A stretch of DNA of 64,000 nucleotides from Campanula takesimana (lineage: Eukaryota; Streptophyta; Magnoliopsida; Asterales; Campanulaceae). Numbering within the stretch: position 1 is the first letter of the stretch; each line of letters opens with the position of its first letter. The stretch covers positions 2,356,001 through 2,420,000 of the forward strand of contig JAOWBW010000131.1 in the NCBI GenBank assembly GCA_026119855.1, read 5' to 3'. The notes beneath the pieces are model-generated. The model had not been told where the DNA came from. It was given only the letters and a program-made list of their open reading frames with translations, and did no database searches. Position numbers and translations under genes: made by a program. Below are positions 19,681 through 31,768 of the stretch, one piece after another.

Positions 19681-20891
19681 ACCTCCCTCAAAACCCTACT
19701 AGGGACACAAAATCCTCCAAGGATGTCCCCACACCTCTCCTCAATGAGCCTTTGAGTCTGTCCCATGGTCTGCTCGTACCAATCCAAGTAAACAGTGGTC
19801 AGAATCGTGCTAGCTGCACCCCTGAGGAGTGCCCGAACTGGAAAAAGGGAATGGGTCCACAACTTGGAAAAGAGGAAAGTGGTGGAAGGGTCCCACATGA
19901 ATAAAGGCGAAAGCCTCAAATGCTTCGGATTGACATCTGACCACTCCAACACAGGAGTCTGTAGCAAGCCAAACTGCCGGCGGACCAAAGAAGGGATGTA
20001 AAAGGACGATCCTAAAAGGCCCGGCACCCGAACAAAGGGGGAACCATCCTGAAGCTCCCGCACTGAGTTGATGTGCCAATGTGGCAGCCACCAACGGATT
20101 TCTTCAGTCTTGAGACGAGCCATATGAGCCTCCCAATCGCTCTGAGCTGAATCCAGAATGAGCCCTCTCAAAGAATACGACCATGGTTTGTGAGAAAGAG
20201 GAGCCTCAGGGATGGCCACTAACCTCTCCCTCAGCCATAAGGTAAGCAAAGCAGGGCTACCGCTACGCATAAAACCGTCTCCCAAAGCCAAACGGTCCAT
20301 ACCATGGAGAGTCTCGCCTAAGACCAAAGGATCGATGTCTTTGCCCGCCAGACACTCCTCGAGCACACTCAACAAAACCCAGTGGCAAGTACCCTTGGAA
20401 CCCACCATATAGAAGAAAGCAAGGATGCATAGCCCGAAGGCATTCCAAGAAGCCTCATCGGAACGCTCCATGAACTTCCCAGGAAGGTCGGAGATATCAA
20501 TGAAAGTTGGATTAATGACCATACATTGAGCCTCTTCCAAAGGAATGTCGAGGAGAGAGACCAATCTCTCAACACAAGTGGTATCATCAACCGAGGGAAG
20601 AGCGATGACCTCCGTGTCTATGCCACCCACTAGAGCTCGGAAATCTTCATAAGTCGGAGTGATCTCGTTGTAAGAAAAACAGTACACGTGCCTCCTCACG
20701 TCCCAGAAAGATGCGGCAGCCCTCAGAAGCTCGAGATCTGGGATGAACTCTTTGAGAGACCAGAGAGACTGGAGACCAAATTTGGACTTGAATATGTCCT
20801 TGTGACTCCCCATTTGATGCCTCATCCAAAGCCTAAGGTTGCCTTCAAAACATTCTTGGTCAACTTTGGACAATTTTGGTGGGTTTTCCAT
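19681..20891 (-). pseudogene. PMD1-A, 5' part (gene split by Tat1)
   Basis: Plant mobile domain protein from ATG 20891 (MENPPKLSKVDQ); in-frame sequence without ATG extends to 20993. Signature FWDVRRHVYCFSYNEITPT, then ETLHGMDRLALGDGF, WLRERLVA, HWHINSVRE and YLDWYEQTMGQTQ. The frame is open to the Tat1 boundary and resumes at 1488, so before Tat1 arrived the gene was apparently complete (about 495 codons). It is antisense to the Tat2-A integrase at 14-889. Confidence 0.88.
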
Positions 20892-20993
20892 GGGAAAAGG
20901 GTCTATGGAAGGGAAATGTCGAAAATGGAAGGTGAAAGACTGCTGTTGGACTCCAGATTGTGATGATGTAGAAGATGACCAGGCCTGGAACAA

Positions 20994-21232
20994 AATTTAT
21001 TGGAAAAGCAACATCACTCCTCTAGCAGTATGGGTACTTTGTCCCTGACAAAAATTAATGGTTTCTTGATTGAATGGCTTTGTGACATCACCCATTTAAA
21101 GCTCCATTTAAATCAGTCCCAGAAATGCACCAGAATTTCCCTCCCTTTTGGGGCTCATGCAATTTGCTTTGAACCTAGAAAATTAATTAGGTTCCCGAGT
21201 TAAAAATTTGTTGTCCAAAATCGGCCGTCCCT
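20994..21232. other. Tat2-A post-PMD spacer ending at a junction with Tat2-B
   Basis: Matches 25800-26032 and 36330-36560 (AATTAATTAGGTTCCCGAG, then CGGCCGTCCCTG) and then switches abruptly at about 21232 into RT coding sequence. In Tat2-B and C the same point continues into tandem repeats. A degraded dyad (AGCAGTATGGGT) is at 21024-21035. Confidence 0.7.
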
Positions 21233-24078
21233 GGGGAACTTTGATATGTTGGTGGATACGACCTCTAGTTTCGAGGTAAAATCCTTTGTGGACGGTTTCG
21301 CCGGATACCGCCGAGGAAGATCAATAAAAGACTGCCTTCACCACCCCATGGGGAACTTTCTGTTACACGGTGATGCCTTTTGGTCTAAGAAATGCCGGGG
21401 CTACTTACCAAAGAGCGGCAACAGCACTATTCCATGACATGATTCACAAAGAAATAGAGGTACACGTTGACGACATGATCATACACTCTAAAGGAACTGA
21501 CGGCCATCACTTAATTGACTTCAGGAAGTTCTTCGACCGATTGAGGAAACACTCCATGAGGCTTAATCCGGCAAAATGCACCTTCGGAGTATCCTGAGGA
21601 AAGGTTTTAGGTTACGTAGTTACCGAACGGGGTATTGAGATCGATCCGCAAAAGGTCAAAGCAATCGTGGAAATGAGACCTCCCCGCACCCAGACAGAAG
21701 TAAAGGCGTTCACGGGGCGACTGCAATACATCAGCCGCTTCATCAATCAGCTCACTCCCACCTGTGAACCCATCTTCAAATTACTGAAGAAAAATGCCGA
21801 GGTTGAATGGAATGAGGAATGTCAAAAGGCCTTCGACAAGATCAAAGCATATCTTGTCCATCCACCAATTCTCCGCCCACCGCACAGGGAAAAGCCACTC
21901 TTGCTTTACTTAACAGTAACAGATACTTCGATAGGAGCTATGTTGGCCCAAGAGAAGAAAGAATCCAAGGTGGAAAATGCCATTTACTTTGTGAGCCGGA
22001 AGCTACAGGGAAGTGAGCTCAACTATTCCGTAATAGAAAAGACTTGTGCCTGACTGGTATGGGTTGTGAGAAAGTTGAAACACTACATGCACGCCCACCC
22101 GATACAGTTGATCTCAAAGATTGACCCCATTAAATGCTTGTTGGAAAAGCCGTCCTTATCAATGAGGCTTGCCAAATGGTCTTTCTCTCTAGCCGAATAC
22201 GACATCAGTTACGTGTCGAGAAAGGCAGTCAAGGGAAGGGTTATGGCCGAACACTTAGCGGATTTCCCCACTAACAAAGAGGGAGAGCCTGAACCACAGT
22301 TCCCGGATGAAGGGATTTTTACCCTTGAGGAGGAAAACAAATGGAAATTGTTCTTTGATGGAGCCGCAAAAAAAAGAGGAAACGACATCGGTATGCTTCT
22401 GGTTGACCCCACGGATGAGCATACGCCCATCGCCATTAAATTGAATTTTGAGGTGACCAACAATGCAGCCGAGTATGAGGCATGCACAGCGGGCCTGGAA
22501 GCTGCTTTGGAAAGGAATGTGAAAGAATTGGAGGTGTACGGGGACTCAGCCTTGATCATCAACCAAGTTTCGAACAAATGGAAAACGTTGGATCCGGGGC
22601 TGCAAAAGTACCACGCCCACATGGAAGAACTCATGGCACAGTTCAAAAGGGTTAGCTTCCATTACTTGCCAAGGGTCCGGAATCGCTTCGCCGATGCTTT
22701 AGCCACCTTGGCCTCGTTGGTAGAAATTCTGGAAGGAAAGTCGATAAAGCCTTTCAGAGTTGGGAGAAAAGAGAACCCGATGTATTGCTGTGAAATTGAA
22801 AAGGGCTTAGAGGAAGTAGATGAGCCGTTGTATACCCAGATCTACCAGTTCCTCAGAGAAGGGGAGGCCTCCCTCCTAAATGACAAAGGGGAATACAAAG
22901 ATGGGATCAAAGCCAAGAGCGCGGCGGCCCTCAAACGACTCGCTTCTCACTACATCATTCTAGGAGACATTCTGTATAAGAAGCGCCATCAGGGGCTTAT
23001 CTTAAGATGCATAAGCACAGAAAGAGCAAAGGAGCTCATGCGGGAGGTCCACAATGGGGTATGTGGCCCGCACATGAATGCCAGGGCGTTAATGAAAGTC
23101 ATCCTGCGGATGGGATACTTTTGTATCTCGATGGAAACCGATTGTATACAATTCGTGAAGAAATGTGACAAGTGCCAGCGGTTCTCCAACCTTAATCACC
23201 TGCCGCCCCACCATTTGTATTGCATGACGACCCCTTAGCCTTTCTCCACTTGGGGCATTGAAATCATCAAAAAAATCACTCCCCCAGGAAGCAACGGCCA
23301 TGAATTCGTCTTGGTGGCCGTGGATTACTTCACAAAGTGGGTTGAAGCCAAGTCATACAAAGTCCTTACCTCCAAGAAGGTGGCACTATTCATCAAGGAG
23401 AACATCATGTGCTGATATGGCGTCCCAAGTGAAATCATCACAGATAATGGCTCACACATCGAAGGAGAGTGCGACCAACTGTTGCAAGAATTCCAGATCA
23501 CTCGCCACAAGTCGTCCCCATATAGGCCTCAAACCAATGGAGCAGTAGAAGCCGCCAACAAAACACTCGAAAGGATCATTAAGAAGATGGCAACACGAGG
23601 AAGGGATTGGCCCGATAAGCTACACCTAGCGTTGTGGGGATACCAAACCTCGGTCAGAACCGCCACAGGGGAAACCCCATTTGCTCTGACATATGGGATG
23701 GAAGCCATGCTCCCGGCTGAACTAGAAATTCCGTCATTAAGGATTCTGTTGGAAAATCAAATCCACGAAGTGGACTGGCTTCGGAGCCGACATGATGAGT
23801 TAGCCCTCTTGGACGAACGCCGCTTAAGAGCAATGGAACACACCCGCACCTACCAAGGGAGGATGGCACGAGCCTTCAATAAAAGAGTGAAGCCTCGAGA
23901 GATTCGGGTCGGGGATTTGGTGCTCAAAGAAAAACCCCCAGGGAGGTCTAACCCTGATGGAAAATGGGAACCCGTATGGATTGGCCCTTTTGTGGTACGA
24001 GAGATATTCTCAGGAGGCGCAATGAGACTTGCATATTTGGATGGGAATCCCTTCGTGCACCCGGTCAATGGTGTCTAG
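21233..24078 (+). pseudogene. Tat2-B pol: RT, RNase H, second RNase H, integrase (5' truncated)
   Basis: Begins inside RT (DMLVDTTSSFEVKSFVDGFAG), with a frameshift at about 21330. RT active site reads HVDDMIIHSKG (Tyr to His). RNase H follows at TDTSIGAMLAQEKK, then an additional archaeal-type RNase H (FFDGAAKKRG, NNAAEYEACTAGLEAALE), the hallmark of the Tat lineage. Integrase has the HHCC region, core D (VDYFTKWVEA), D (ITDNGSH) and E (VEAANKTLE). Stops at 21598 (TGA), 22052 (TGA), 23237 (TAG) and 23413 (TGA). The end is shortened by the same 70-bp deletion as Tat2-A. Convergent with PMD1-B. Confidence 0.92.
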
Positions 24079-24081
24079 AGA

Positions 24082-24394
24082 AAAAAAGCAAGGTTTGCAC
24101 CAAAAATTGTTGGAAAAGAACTACAATGACCTAATCCCCTTAGTCTTACTTGTAAAAGGGGAACGTAGGCAGCCAACTATTGGTCTGATCTAAAAAATAA
24201 ATAAAATTCAAATTTTGTTTCTCCAAAGGAACTCATTCGGTAACCACTTTCATTACGGTTAAAACACTTCTTTGATGAGTTCAAACACTGTCTACTCTTG
24301 ACCTCGGGCAACAGGCTAAAAAAACTAATAAAACACTTAAGAAAACTAATGTGTCTGCAATGACAATGAGTGGATACTTAGGACTATAAGTCCA
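24082..24394 (-). other. Tat2-B pol/PMD1 spacer with hairpin motif
   Basis: Hairpin motif at 24119-24174 on the minus strand (inner stem CCCCTT/AAGGGG; outer CTACG against TGTAG, one base changed). The remainder is AT-rich spacer homologous to 890-1206. Confidence 0.7.
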
Positions 24395-25706
24395 TCATTG
24401 ACCTTCACCCCTCCATTTCTTCTTTTGACTCCTCCGAGTATTTTTCCTCTTCACGTCGAAAAGCTCGATCTCGTTCCTCCCTAAATTGGGAGCCCGCCCG
24501 GCATCTTCAATTAGGCCGGCCGCTTTTAGAGCTGTGTCAACCACCACGCGGTCCCAAAAGTCCTCGAGTCTTGGCTCGATTCTAGGTATCACTGCCCTCC
24601 TCCTCTCAGTGAAAGCTTGATAGTCTTCAATAGCGTCTCCAGTAAAGTTATGACCGCTCGTCACGGCCTCGGCCTCCCTCAAAACCCTACTAGGGACACA
24701 ATCTCCTCCAAGGATGTCCCCACGCCTCTCCTCAATGAGCCTTTGAGTCATTCCCATGGTCTGCTCGTACCAATCCAAGTAAACAGGGGTCAGAATCGTG
24801 CTAGTTGCACCCCTGAGGAGTGCCCGAACTGGAAAAAGGGAATGGGTCCACAACTGGGAAAAGAGGAAAGTAGTGGAAGGGTCCCACATGGATAAAGGCG
24901 AAAGCCTCAAATGCTCCGGATTGACATCTGACCACTCCAACACAAGAGTCTGTAGCAAGCCAAACTGCCGGCGGACCAAAGAAGGGATGTAAAAGGACGA
25001 TCCTAAAAGGCCCGGCACCCGAACAAAGGGGGAACCATCCTGACGCTCCCGCACTGAGTTGATGTGCCAATGTGGCACCCACCAACGGATTTCTTCAGTC
25101 TTGAGATGAGCCATATGAGCCTCCCAATCGCTCTGAGCTAAATCCAGAATGAGCCCTCTCAAAGAATACGACCATGGTTTGTGAGAAAGTACCCTTGGAA
25201 CCCACCATATAGAAGAAAGCAAGGATGCACAGCCCGAAGGCATTCCAAGAAGCCTCATCGGAACGGTCCATGAACTTCCCAGGAAGGTCGGAGATATCAA
25301 TGAAAGTTGGATTAATGACCATACATTGAGCCTCTTCCAAAGGAATGTCGAGGAGAGAGACCAATCTCTCAACACAAGTGGTATCATCAACCGAGGGAAG
25401 AGCGACGACCTCCGTGTCTATGCCACCCACTAGAGCTCTGAAATCTTCGTAAGTCGGAGTGATCTCGTTGTAAGAAAAATAGTACACGTGCCTCCTCACG
25501 TCCCAGAAAGATGCGGCGGCCCTCAGAAGCTCGAGATCTGGGATGAACTCTTTGAGAGACCAGAGAGACTGGAGACCAAATTTGGACTTTAATATGTCCT
25601 TGTGACTCCCCATTTGATGCCTCATCCAAAGCCTAAGGTTGCCTTCAAAACATTCTTGGTCAACTTTGGACAATTTTGGTGGCTTTTTCATGGGAAAAGG
25701 GTCCAT
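24395..25706 (-). pseudogene. PMD1-B, frameshifted by a 191-bp deletion
   Basis: ATG 25706 (MDPFPMKKPPKL; in-frame codons extend back to 25793). The N-terminal PMD half (FWDVRRHVYYFSYNEITPT, IPLEEAQCMVINPTFIDISDLPG) is intact. At about 25189 sequence equivalent to 35525-35715 of the C copy is missing, between two AAG triplets, which removes ETLHGMDRL and WLRERL and shifts the frame. The downstream half is intact in its own frame (VPHWHINSVRE, YLDWYEQTMG, tail KNTRRSQKKKWRGEGQ). Not functional as read. Confidence 0.87.
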
Positions 25707-25820
25707 GGAAGGGAAATGTCGAAAATGGAAGGTGAAAGACTGATGTTGGACTCCAGATTGTGATGATGAAGAAGATAACCAGGCTTGGAACAAAATTTAT
25801 TGGAAAAGCAACATCACTCC

Positions 25821-25843
25821 TCTAGCAGTACGGCTACTTTGTC
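25821..25843. promoter_or_regulatory. LTR2-like dyad upstream of PMD1-B
   Basis: AGCAGTACGGCTACTTTGTC at 25824-25843 shares GTACGGCTACTTTG with the LTR2 promoter dyad at 28119-28136. It lies 118 bp upstream of the PMD1-B ATG. The C copy is at 36353-36364. Function inferred from position only. Confidence 0.45.
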
Positions 25844-26032
25844 CTTGACAAAAATTAATGGTTTCTTGATAGAATGGCTTTGTGACATCACCCATTTAAA
25901 GCTCCATTTAAATCAGTCCCAGAAATGCACCAGAATTTCCCTCCCTTTTGGGGATCATGCAATTTTCTTTGAACCTAGAAAATTAATTAGGTTCCCGAGT
26001 TAAAAATTTGTTGTCCAAAATCGGCCGTCCCT

Positions 26033-27300
26033 GACGTAAGCCCAGTTAAAAAATTTTTGATTGACCAAAAGAGAGTCAAATCCCGACTTCGACCAAATGA
26101 GTGTCGAGAAAATCCCTTCGGTTGACCAAAAGAGAGTCAAGCCCCGACTTTGACTCATTGAGAGTCAAATTGAATGTTCAAGAAAATTGGCCGTCCCTGA
26201 CGTAAGCCCAGCAAAGATGAGAATTAGGTCCCCCGAGCGACCGTCTTGAGATAAGTATTAGGTCCTCCGAGCGACCGTTGTGAAGCGAAAATTAGGTCCC
26301 CTGAGCGACCGTCTTGAGAAAAGTATTAGGTCCCCCGACCGACCGTTGTGAGACGAAAATTAGGTCCCCCAAGCGACCGTCTTGAGAAAAGTATTAGGTC
26401 CCCCGAGCGACCGTTGTGAAACGAAAATTAGGTCCCCCGAGCGACCGTCTTGAGAAAAGTATTAGGTCCCCCGAGCGACCGTTGTGAGATAAGTATTAGG
26501 TCCCCCGAGTGACCGTTGTGAGATGAAAATTAGGTCCCCCGAGCGACCGTCTTGAGAAAAGTATTAGGTCCCCCGAGCGACCATTGTGAGATAAAAATTA
26601 GGTCCCCCGAGCGACCGTCTTGAGAAAAGTATTCGGTCCCCCGAGCAACCGTTGTGAGACGAAAATTAGGTCCCCCGAGCGACCGTCTTGAGAAAAGTAT
26701 TAGGTCCCCCGAGCGACCATTGTGAGATGAAAATTAGGTCCCCCGAGCGACCGTCTTGAGAAAAGTATTAGGTCCCCCGAGCGACCGTTGTGAGATAAGT
26801 ATTAGGTCCCCCGAGCAACCGTTGTGAGACGAAAATTAGGTCCCCCGAGCGACCGTCTTGAGAAAAGTATTAGGTCCCCCGAGCGACCGTTGTGAAATGA
26901 AAATTAGGTCCCCCGAGCGACCGTCTTGAGGAAAGTATTAGGTCCCCCGAACGACCGTTGTGAGATAAGTATTAGGTCCCCCGAGCGACCGTTGTGAGAC
27001 GAAAATTAGGTCCCCCGAGAGACTGTCTTGAGAAAGGTATTAGGTCCCCCGAGCGACCATTGTGAGAAGAAAATTAGGACCCCCGAGCGACCGTTGTGAG
27101 ACGAAAATTAGGTCCCCCGAGCGACCGTCTTGAGATAAGTATTAGGTCCCCCGAGCGACTGTTGTGAGATGAAAATTAGGTCCCCCAAGCGACCGTCTTG
27201 AGATAAAACTTAGGTCCCCCGAGCGACCATTTTGAAATAAGAATTAGGTCCCCCCAAGTGTCCCCATGTGAAGCAAAATCTAGGTCACCCGGATGGCCCA
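26033..27300. repeat. Tandem array 1 of Tat2-B: 34-bp unit, about 30 copies
   Basis: Units of ATTAGGTCCCCCGAGCGACC followed by either GTCTTGAGAAAAGT or GTTGTGAGACGAAA. The two types largely alternate, giving a 68-bp dimer with local runs of one type. Introduced by shorter repeats (GAGAGTCAAATCCCGACTT; GGCCGTCCCTGACGTAAGCC). Non-coding 3' region of the element. Confidence 0.93.
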
Positions 27301-27339
27301 TCTTGAGAAAAAACATAGAATGAGAAGGGCGGTCCTTGA

Positions 27340-27760
27340 CGTAAGCCCATGTTGACTTTGGCTGACCGAATGAGTGTCATGCCCGCGTCGCTGCCTCTGA
27401 CCGAATGAGTGTCAGGTCCAATTCCTTGCCTCTGACCGAATAAGTGTCATGCCCGAATCCCTGCCTCTGACCGAATGAGTGTCATGCCCGAGTCCCTGCC
27501 TCTGACCAAATGAGTGTCACGCCCAAGCCCTTGCCTCTGACCAAATGAGTGTCACGCCCAAGTCCTTGCCTCCGACTGAATGAGCGTCATGCCCGAGTCC
27601 TTACCTCTGACCAAATGAGTGTCACGCCCGAACCTTGCCTCTGACCAAATGAGTGTCACGCCTGAACCTTCGCCTCTGACCGAATGAGTGTCACGCCCGA
27701 ACCTTTGCCTCTGACCGAATGAGTGTCACGCCCGAGTTCCCCACCCGACCTCGACGGTTG
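27340..27760. repeat. Tandem array 2 of Tat2-B: about 35-bp unit
   Basis: About eleven copies of CCTCTGACCGAATGAGTGTC followed by ATGCCCGAGTCCCTG with variants. Related units in Tat2-D (47620-48260) are embedded in a 72-bp period. Confidence 0.9.
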
Positions 27761-27803
27761 TCTATAGGTTTGAGTAGCCTCAAAATCTCTCACCCCTCTT
27801 TCA

Positions 27804-27964
27804 AACTACGATAGGCTTGATTCCCCACAAAAGGGATACGTAGGAATCCTATACCTCTAGGTCCAGCCATTGGAATCAAATCGGCCTTTGCCATCCTCCC
27901 ATCAGATTGGGATGCGTTTATAGACAACCCCGCTTTCTTCAAAAGCGACGTTGCCGAGGGGCTC
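27804..27964 (-). other. Hairpin motif and polypurine tract of Tat2-B
   Basis: Hairpin at 27844-27804 on the minus strand (CTACGTATCCCTTTTGTGGG, GAATCAAGCC, CGTAG). The plus strand GTTGCCGAGGGGCTC ends at 27964, immediately before the LTR TGTAAGTACC. Confidence 0.75.
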
Positions 27965-29681
27965 TGTAAGTACCCCTATCTGAATTTGACCAACTTAGAG
28001 GAATTCTAGGCACCATTCAGGGATAAACTAATAGGCCAATACCTCGCTAAGATAAAATATAGACACAGGGACTGTTCTGGAATTAAAAATTTGAAAAATC
28101 CAGAAGGTCGCCAACATGAGCCGTACGGCTACTTTGGGCACTATCAGACCCTATAAATTGAACCCCTTGATGATCATTCCAGGGGGGAGAAACGATTATT
28201 GCTAGTGTTACTCTGTTAAAATCACTCCAGAAGAGTGTTTAGAGTGAAAAGAGAGAGGAAGATTGGCCTAACCCAAACATAGGTAAAGCCACCTTCTCCC
28301 CATACTTCTCTCCATTTCATCTCCTTGTTTGTTCATGTTTATTTGCTCATCTCTTACATTTCTTGCAAGTCTTGTCCATCTCAATCAATTTATATTTCTT
28401 GCAAGTCTTGTCCATATCAAGCAATATATATATATGTATTACAAGCCTTGGCATTCCAAGCTATATATATATCACTATTATGTATACATATGGTCCAAAC
28501 CATGAATGATTCAAAGTGCCCTTCACACTTTGTGTGAAAGTGGTTCTAACGTAAAGATGATCATGGTTTGTTGATATTTCTTGTTTGTTAATCTATTTTA
28601 ATGGAAGAGGAACATGTTTTGTTGATTATGTTGTTCATTGGAAGCAAGGATGATCATTTGGATGATAAAGTTTCAATCTTTATCATCCAAAATTTGATCT
28701 AGCTTCAAACCCCCTTTGTGGTCACAAAGATCAAATCTTTATGACAAATAATGTTGCCCCAAGGTTGCCTTTGGCTTAAGGATCCACTCTTGTGGTGAAA
28801 GCTCAAATCTTTATGTTAATTTTGTTTTGATTTGGCCATGATAATCATGTGGGATGATAAAACCTTGGTGTTTATCACTTCCCCTCTTGATTTAGCCTTG
28901 AAATCCCATTTTGGGTCATAAACATTGAATATTTATGCAATAATTTGGTCCCTAAAAGGTTAATAATGTGTAAAAATTCCATCTTGATGATAAAGTTTCC
29001 ATCTTTAGTCATCAAATGGTCATTTTGGTTCAAAAGCCATGTTCATCAACTTTTCATAAATTTCTCCAATGATTGCCTTTGATCACACCTAAGTCTTGGT
29101 TTTTGGGGGCTCTTTTGATGATCTAAGTGCATAGGAATGATCTTTTCTATGTTTTGTTGTTAATCATAAACTGGAAATCAGAACAGTTTAGTCCAGTTTC
29201 AGCAGAATGCTCTGTTTCTACTTGGAACTGGACTGTTCTTGGACAAACTGTAAAAATTCCAGGAAGAGTATACTCTAGCCATACGGCTAGTCTGGGCTCA
29301 GAGGGCAAAATGTCCATTTTGTCCTCTGATCCCTGTTTTCTTAATAAAGGACCCCCTTTTCAGTTAAATTTTGAATAAAAGTTAAAACAGACTCTTTTCC
29401 GTTAAATACACACACATACATGCACTTTTGTTAATCAACATTAAGGAGACTCGGACTCATCCGAGGCGACTTGGGTGACGTAAAACTCTTCCCAAGGCGT
29501 AACCTGACCTCCGAACTAATAGAATCTCTAACCTTTTCTTTTGTTGGGTTAAATAATTAACAAAAGTGGCGACTCCGTTAAGTTCTTGTGAGATAACCGC
29601 GTTTGGCATTTCCTCCCTAAAACAACTTTAAAACAAACGAAAATCCTTTCTTTGTTCTTTCTGGGGGGCGGGATCCTTACA
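27965..29681 (+). repeat. LTR2-B, 3' LTR of Tat2-B
   Basis: 1717 bp with perfect 6-bp terminal inverted repeats TGTAAG...CTTACA, preceded by the polypurine tract. TATA box CCTATAAATTG at about 28150, 20 bp after the dyad AGCCGTACGGCT (28119-28130); a second dyad AGCCATACGGCT is at 29277-29288. About 115 bp before the end is TGGCGACTCCG, resembling a PBS. If that were the real PBS, the LTR would instead end near 29565. Confidence 0.85.
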
Positions 29682-29757
29682 CTATGGCAATCTCTCGATA
29701 CTCCTAGGGATCTATTTCTTCCTTAACTTAGTAGGGGCTTGACCACGATCCGCCTTG

Positions 29758-31206
29758 TCATCCCTCTTCCTCTTGAACAAACGTATCTCGAAACCGGGAG
29801 GAATCAGGTCGACTGAACACCGAGGGAGTCAGTCTCGCAAACACATGAGGTATATCTAGAGCTTGGAGTTTACCAGGAAGTCCGTTTGCTCCCTTCTCGT
29901 AAAAGTCACTATCCAGAAAGTCTTGAATGGCATCTGCTCTGACATTAGAAGGATCCTCCTTAGCTTCCTTCTTCTTCAAATTCAAGCTAGGCTCAAATTG
30001 GTCCCCCAACAGAGAGCGACGGATCTCATCAATACCCTCGACATTGGGACGGAGTTCCGAGAGAAACCAATCCAAGTATTTATCCGATAAATAGATACTC
30101 CCTCCGTCCTGACAAATATTGGTCCAATGATCCATAGTGGTGCCTTGCCCCCAAGCGCGATCCAAGCTCGTAAAGAACTCTGAGTCCATGAAAGAAATGT
30201 CTCGAGGCCGTTCCCCTGGCAAGAAAATGTCCTGCTGTTGACCGAATTGTTGCATTACCCTCCGAGCAAAATAGAAAGAGGAGTCCTTCAAACCCGGAAG
30301 GACGACCCTGTCGTATCCGAGGGTATTAGCTACGAACCTCCTCACCTTGGAAAAGGATGGGCACCAAGCAATATCATTTGCCACCGCTTTAGCAAAAAGA
30401 TGAGCCCACTCCTCAATGCTGAGACCCTTCACTAACAGTCTCCGCATATGGAAAGTATAAGGAGAATACTTGACCGGAGAGTCCAACAATTTAAAATGTT
30501 CTCTGAGCCAAATAGTCAATAATAATGGACTTCCCCGAGTCCTAGAGTGGGTTCGGTGTAACTCGTCAAGACCATGAAGGGTCTCCCCGAAGATAAAAGG
30601 AATTATGTTAAAGGCCCGTCCTCTAGCTCGCAGAACGATGTCCACGAGGTCCGTGTTCGCCATGCCACACTTGCTCATGAAAAGAACGTTCTGAAATAAG
30701 CACAATGCCAAGAGGAAACACTGGGAGTCCACACCGTGACCACGAGTCACCCGACCTTTAAATCTCCTGGGTAAAGCATGGAGATCGACATAGCAGTTTT
30801 GAATATAACTCTACGCCTCGGGAAGGCCAATGCTCAATAAGTCCCTAAGTGACTCCGCCGGTACCTTATCACAATTAGGAACCGCGATCACTCCAGTCAA
30901 AGGCATATCCAAGATAGCCGCCATCTCCTCCACAGTAGGGACCATCTCATTAAGTGAAAAGTTGAAGAGATGAGTCGATGGATCCCAGAAGCGTGCAACT
31001 CCCTTTAAGAGGTCCCATTCCGGTTTTAGATTCTTCAAGGTGAAAAGAATATTGAAACCGAACATCTCCACGAATCTCTCTTGGCGAGGTTTATTGAATG
31101 AGCGAAAGAACGTTGCTAAATCACCCTTGTAGCGTCCCACTAACTCTAAGTCCAAGGAGAAATCATCAACAATTATTGATGAAGGGCCGGATTTACTTAG
31201 GGCCAT
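29758..31206 (-). pseudogene. PMD2-B: second type of plant mobile domain gene, one nonsense codon
   Basis: ATG 31206 (MALSKSGPSS), about 482 codons to TGA at 29758. Signature FWDPSTHLFNFSLNEMVPTVEEMAAILDMPLTG, then GETLHGLDELHR, WLREHFKLL, AWCPSFSKVRRFV and KYLDWFLSELRP. The only lesion is an in-frame TAG near 30809 (CAG to TAG after PEA); the same codon is CAG in PMD2-C. A good minus-strand TATA box (31305-31298) and a pair of dyads (31363-31396) lie upstream. It sits 77 bp from the LTR2-B end. No gag-pol belonging to its own element remains here. Confidence 0.87.
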
Positions 31207-31290
31207 TGGGAGCAAAAGGTTGAGAATTTTACTCCAAAAGAAAGGTTCCCAGAACTGATTTAAGGCTGCATGGTATTCTAGGACGGACTA

Positions 31291-31396
31291 GAGGTGTTTA
31301 TATACAAGTTTGGACACCAAATCCTCGAGGAAAAAGGAGAAACAGCCGCAGAATGAAAGGATGGCTCGTACGAGGCATCGATGTCTCGTATGAGGC
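31291..31396 (-). promoter_or_regulatory. PMD2-B promoter: TATA box with GGCTCGTACGAGGC dyads
   Basis: Minus strand: dyads at 31396-31383 (one mismatch) and 31376-31363 (CTCGTACGAG core), then TATATAAA at 31305-31298, about 92 bp upstream of the ATG. Same order (dyad, TATA, gene) as in the LTRs and at PMD-E. Confidence 0.55.
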
Positions 31397-31768
31397 ATCT
31401 CCCAAGTCAGAACAACAGAAAATCTGCTCAGACTTCAGGTTGCTCGACAAGTCAAAATATGTCTCAATCACCCCTGAAATCCATCCGAAACAGTTCATAC
31501 ATCACATACAAGTAGCCCAACACGAATCCATCTCATAAAATTAACCCTCGGTTGACCAACCAGACATGAGTCAATACATTTACACAGTCAGAAATAAAGA
31601 CTAAAATTAACTAATGTATTGTGTGCTAGAATTAGGAAATAATTATTGCATAGGTACAAGCCAAAGAAAGGAAAAATTGTCTTCGCCTACGCCGTGGCAA
31701 CAAATGCATCATCAACAAAAGGGGAGGATGGGGGATCCAATCTAGGACGTGTCGCCACTGCCACACAA
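31397..31768. other. Spacer between PMD-B' and PMD2-B
   Basis: AT-rich; holds the presumed 3' UTR of PMD-B' and upstream sequence of PMD2-B. No coding potential seen. Confidence 0.5.

Noticed and set aside
26033..27300. CRISPR-like array
   Set aside because: Units are contiguous 34-bp tandem repeats without unique spacers, in a plant retroelement 3' region.
28425..28480. TATA repeats in LTR2-B (TATATATATATG) as promoter
   Set aside because: Simple AT microsatellite downstream of the better-placed TATA box at 28150.
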